Assembly: GCA_016929735.1 (NCBI GenBank)
Contig: JAFGID010000144.1
Span: 1-8,118, forward strand
Reading direction: 5' to 3'
Length of the DNA: 8,118 bases
DNA from: Ignavibacteriales bacterium
GTDB lineage: Bacteria > Bacteroidota > Ignavibacteria > Ignavibacteriales > Melioribacteraceae
A model generated the notes under the pieces. It had not been told where the DNA came from and ran no database searches. It was given only the letters and a program-made list of their open reading frames with translations. The stretch's first letter is position 1, and every line of letters starts with the position of its first letter. Positions 6,196 to 8,118 of this stretch are shown here, piece by piece. The position numbers were made by a program, and so were the translations under genes.

Positions 6196-7752
6196 TTATT
6201 TTAAAATCATCATTTTTTTTACGCTTTGATAGTCATCCGCAATTAGTTGATAGAGATATACACCACTACTTAAATTATAATCATTTGAATTAAATTCCAT
6301 TTCATATCTACCTGCCGGCTTTTCTTCGTTTATCAATGTTACTATCTCTCTTCCTAATATATCATAAACTTTTATTTTTACATTGCTGACAACCGGCAAA
6401 TGATAACTAATCACTGTTGACGGATTAAATGGGTTAGGATAATTCTGATATAGTTCGTAACTTGAAATATTTGTATGCCCATCATCAAACCCTAATTTTA
6501 CACTCGTATCTCCCTTGAGTATGTATACAGTTGTGTCATAACCATAAATAAATGGTATTGCACAAATACATAAATCATTTACGCCATCACCATTTACATC
6601 ACCTACGCCTGCATAATCCCTTCCAAGACCTTCCTCCCATCCATACCATGTCCTCTTACATACCTCATTCCATGGCTGACCGCCTATCCATAACTTAATC
6701 ATTCCATAGCCAGTACCTCTCATGCTTGCATATATATCATTATATCCATCTCCATTTACATCGCCTACATCTCTCGTAGAAACTATCGTTTCATTTTGTG
6801 TATTTATTCCTCTATCTTGAACCGTATCTATCGGTAAACTTCCATACAATATTGATCGATAATAATAATATGGATATACTCCGCCATAAGCACTGATTAT
6901 TATATCATCCCTTAAATCGCCATTTATATCAGGTATTATATCCCAATACTTTACTGTAAAGCTATGGTCATTATCATCTATTATTTGATAGGGCGTCATG
7001 TCAAAACTACTATTGCCTTTGTAAAAATATCTTATGTAATGATAATCACCGTAATTTATCTCAGCAAGTATTGAGAAGTCAGAATAGCCATCGTTGTCTA
7101 AATCGCCTTGATCCATGTGATGTTCTCCTACTCCTGCGAAAGTAATATTATTTATTGTATCCCCTGTTATATAAAAATCAGGTATTGTATCAAAGGTTGA
7201 TCCAGTATTATAAAAATAAAATGTACCATATTGCTTTTTGCTGTATGGGAGTTCATGGTCATACCAAATAAATTCATCTCTTCCATCTCCATTAAAATCT
7301 CTTAATGTAAACAATTTATATGGTTGGTAACTCCCTTCGGGTTGGTTAAAAATTATATCCGGTATTGTATCTAATAAACTACCTCCATAATAAATATATA
7401 TTTTATATGGTATGCCTCCATATGCATAACCCTTCTCTAAAAATACGAGGTCATTTTGGTTATCATTATTTACATCCAATAGTTCGAAATCGTTCATTTG
7501 CTGTTTAAATATCTTTTCTGGTATTGTATCAGGTGGGTTGCCTCCAAAATAAATATTAACTGTTGTATCTTGGCAGTTATAAATAAAAAAATCATCATAA
7601 CCATCATTGTTCTGGTCGTCAAGTGCATAAACATTTCGCATTTCCCAATTCAAGGGTATGGTTGTCTTGAATATTATTGTATCGAATTGGGCATTTACTG
7701 CAATGCAAGTTAATAGCATAAAGAAAATTATTTTTTTCATTTTATTTCTCAT
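6196..7752 (-). CDS. Secreted FG-GAP/VCBS repeat protein with T9SS type A sorting domain
   Basis: 518 residues. The signal peptide ends around AQ-22 (KKIIFFMLLTCIAVNAQ). Seven Ca-binding-loop motifs of the DxDxDG type follow: DDQNNDGYD (45), DVNNDNQND (93), DFNGDGRDE (152), DLDNDGYSD (217), DINGDLRDD (275), DVNGDGYND (331) and DVNGDGVND (385). Seven repeats of about 55 residues fit an integrin-alpha-like seven-bladed propeller. The glycine of the loop is lost in repeats 2 and 5. The T9SS sorting domain spans 432-518 (NYPNPFNPST, YDILGRE, KKMMILK). The family usually mediates binding or adhesion; no catalytic motif is visible. The first ATG is at 7752, but an in-frame ATG at 7740 (MKKIIFF) gives an equally good or better signal peptide and has GAG seven bases upstream. 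It is first in an operon with the 1420-aa gene. Confidence 0.92.
   Translation of the reverse strand: MRNKMKKIIFFMLLTCIAVNAQFDTIIFKTTIPLNWEMRNVYALDDQNNDGYDDFFIYNCQDTTVNIYFGGNPPDTIPEKIFKQQMNDFELLDVNNDNQNDLVFLEKGYAYGGIPYKIYIYYGGSLLDTIPDIIFNQPEGSYQPYKLFTLRDFNGDGRDEFIWYDHELPYSKKQYGTFYFYNTGSTFDTIPDFYITGDTINNITFAGVGEHHMDQGDLDNDGYSDFSILAEINYGDYHYIRYFYKGNSSFDMTPYQIIDDNDHSFTVKYWDIIPDINGDLRDDIIISAYGGVYPYYYYRSILYGSLPIDTVQDRGINTQNETIVSTRDVGDVNGDGYNDIYASMRGTGYGMIKLWIGGQPWNEVCKRTWYGWEEGLGRDYAGVGDVNGDGVNDLCICAIPFIYGYDTTVYILKGDTSVKLGFDDGHTNISSYELYQNYPNPFNPSTVISYHLPVVSNVKIKVYDILGREIVTLINEEKPAGRYEMEFNSNDYNLSSGVYLYQLIADDYQSVKKMMILK
6199..6459 (-). other. T9SS type A C-terminal sorting domain of the 518-aa protein
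   Basis: Residues 432-518, beginning YELYQNYPNPFNPST, followed by VKIKVYDILGREIV and SSGVYLYQL and ending in KKMMILK. Length and spacing are normal for the family. It is clearly homologous to the tail of the 1420-aa protein but not a recent copy, since many positions differ. Confidence 0.92.
6574..7620 (-). other. Seven-fold FG-GAP/VCBS propeller region
   Basis: Residues 45-393 of the 518-aa protein. Besides the seven acidic loops, a second motif recurs between them: a G/N-rich turn followed by DTIP or a variant. It is seen at DTIPEKIF (75-82), DTIPDIIF (128-135), DTIPDFYI (188-195), DMTPYQII (251-258) and DTVQDRGI (309-316), with a weak remnant near 361. The two motifs alternate, as expected of outer-strand and inner-loop positions of successive blades. 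Confidence 0.75.
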
Positions 7753-7806
7753 TTTTTATTTTGCAAAATTACAAAGAATACAGAATTCAGGAGTCAGAAT
7801 ATTTTT

Positions 7807-7876
7807 TGTCATACTGAACCCGATTTATCGGGTGAAGTATCTCTTTATCAGATTCTTCACTTCGTTCAGAATGACA
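7807..7876 (+). repeat. Interspersed palindromic repeat, CTGA type, copy A (70 bp)
   Basis: The outer ends are TGTCATACTGAA and TTCAGAATGACA. The left unit contains the hairpin ACCCGAT-TT-ATCGGGT (7818-7833) flanked by ATACT and AGTAT. The right unit, read on the minus strand, is ATTCT-GA-ACGAAGT-GA-AGAAT. The two units face each other around a short central loop. Its end lies 54 bases before the first operon gene. Confidence 0.88.
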
Positions 7877-7885
7877 ATTTTATTA

Positions 7886-7962
7886 TGTCATACTGAATCC
7901 CAATTTATTGGGTGAAGTATCTCTTGAAAGAAATGAGATTCTTCACTTCGTTCAGAATGACA
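7886..7962 (+). repeat. Interspersed palindromic repeat, CTGA type, copy B (77 bp)
   Basis: It has the same ends and right half as copy A. The left hairpin is CCCAAT-TT-ATTGGG (7899-7912), differing from copy A on both arms so that pairing is kept (G:C replaced by A:T). The central loop is longer than in copy A. Confidence 0.88.
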
Positions 7963-7971
7963 GATTGTTCT

Positions 7972-8047
7972 TGTCATACTGAACCCCATAGGGGTGAAGC
8001 ATCTCTGTTATGAGATTCTTCGGTCGCTTGGCTCCCTCAGAATGACA
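7972..8047 (+). repeat. Interspersed palindromic repeat, CTGA type, copy C with alternative right arm (76 bp)
   Basis: The left hairpin is ACCCC-ATA-GGGGT (7983-7995). The right side arm differs from A and B: on the minus strand it reads GGGAGCCAAGCGACC between the conserved ATTCTGA and GAAGAAT flanks. It folds as GG/CC, then GA facing GA, then GC/GC with a CAA loop. Confidence 0.88.
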
Positions 8048-8058
8048 ATGCTTTTCTT

Positions 8059-8118
8059 TGTCATGCTGAGTGAAACGAAGCATCTCATTATTAAAATTCT
8101 TCACTCAAATCCTTCCAT
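8059..8118 (+). repeat. Palindromic repeat, CTGA type, copy D (may be cut by the window edge)
   Basis: It begins TGTCATGCTGA, has the arm GTGAAAC and then GAAGCATCTC, so ATGCT pairs with AGCAT around GA/GA and a GT-GAA-AC hairpin. The right half starts ATTCTTCACTCA and then diverges or is interrupted before the window ends. Confidence 0.7.

Larger units (their letters stand above)
7753..8118. other. Intergenic region with clustered palindromic repeats; no gene seen
   Basis: These 366 bases lie upstream of the T9SS operon and reach the window edge. Bases 7753-7806 are the AT-rich leader, which should contain the operon promoter, though none can be called with confidence. Bases 7807-8118 hold four repeat copies in a row separated by about 9-11 bases. 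Open frames here are repeat translations. Confidence 0.8.

Noticed and set aside
7772..7780. TATTCTTTG as a Bacteroidota-type -7 promoter box
   Set aside because: The consensus TAnnTTTG has one base fewer between TA and TTTG, and no TTTG is found at the expected -33 distance, so the match is too weak to annotate.
7658..7915. 85-aa plus-strand open frame upstream of the T9SS operon
   Set aside because: It starts antisense to the signal peptide of the 518-aa gene and ends in repeat copies A and B. Its composition is that of AT-rich non-coding sequence.
7807..8118. Possible CRISPR array
   Set aside because: The repeated units are 70-77 bp, differ in their inner parts, are themselves palindromic pairs and are separated by only about 10 bases, with no uniform spacers and no cas genes.
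1..8118. Defence system, secretion machinery or transposase gene
   Set aside because: The four genes are fully described by surface cargo and envelope-glycan families. No T9SS structural component, nuclease, helicase or transposase motif was seen.

Overview
The window is AT-rich and looks like the chromosome of a bacterium of the Fibrobacterota-Chlorobiota-Bacteroidota group, most likely an Ignavibacteria-type organism. Two large secreted proteins end in type IX secretion (T9SS) type A sorting domains with the spelling NYPNPFNPST...YDILGRE...SSG.Y.Y...KKMM.LK, which is typical of Ignavibacteria. The assignment is an inference from this motif and base composition; no marker gene is present.

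All four supported genes lie on the minus strand and form two transcription blocks. The block transcribed first (right side, 7752 down to 1918) holds two T9SS cargo genes 15 nt apart. The first is a 518-aa protein with seven Ca-binding FG-GAP/VCBS-type repeats, predicted to form a seven-bladed propeller. The second is a 1420-aa mosaic with a glycoside-hydrolase-like barrel, a right-handed beta-helix, a TPR-like helical segment and a sorting domain. Both should be exported by Sec, cross the outer membrane by T9SS and be surface-bound or released. A carbohydrate- or surface-related role is inferred.

The second block (1411 down to the left edge) encodes a polytopic flippase-like membrane protein of the lysylphosphatidylglycerol synthase TM / AglD2 family, and the N-terminal 146 residues of a membrane-anchored family 2 glycosyltransferase cut by the window edge. 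The two reading frames overlap by 8 nt. Together they suggest envelope glycan or glycolipid synthesis.

The two intergenic regions (1412-1917 and 7753-8118) contain no convincing genes and are packed with interspersed palindromic repeats: four copies on the left of the T9SS operon and four on the right. Each full copy resolves into two inverted hairpin units with ends TGTCAT and ATCTC (or ATCCA). The arms covary between copies, and the stems keep tandem G-A/G-A internal loops and GAA-type loops. This REPIN-like architecture is the most interesting structure in the window. No defence system, CRISPR array, RNA gene or transposase gene was found.
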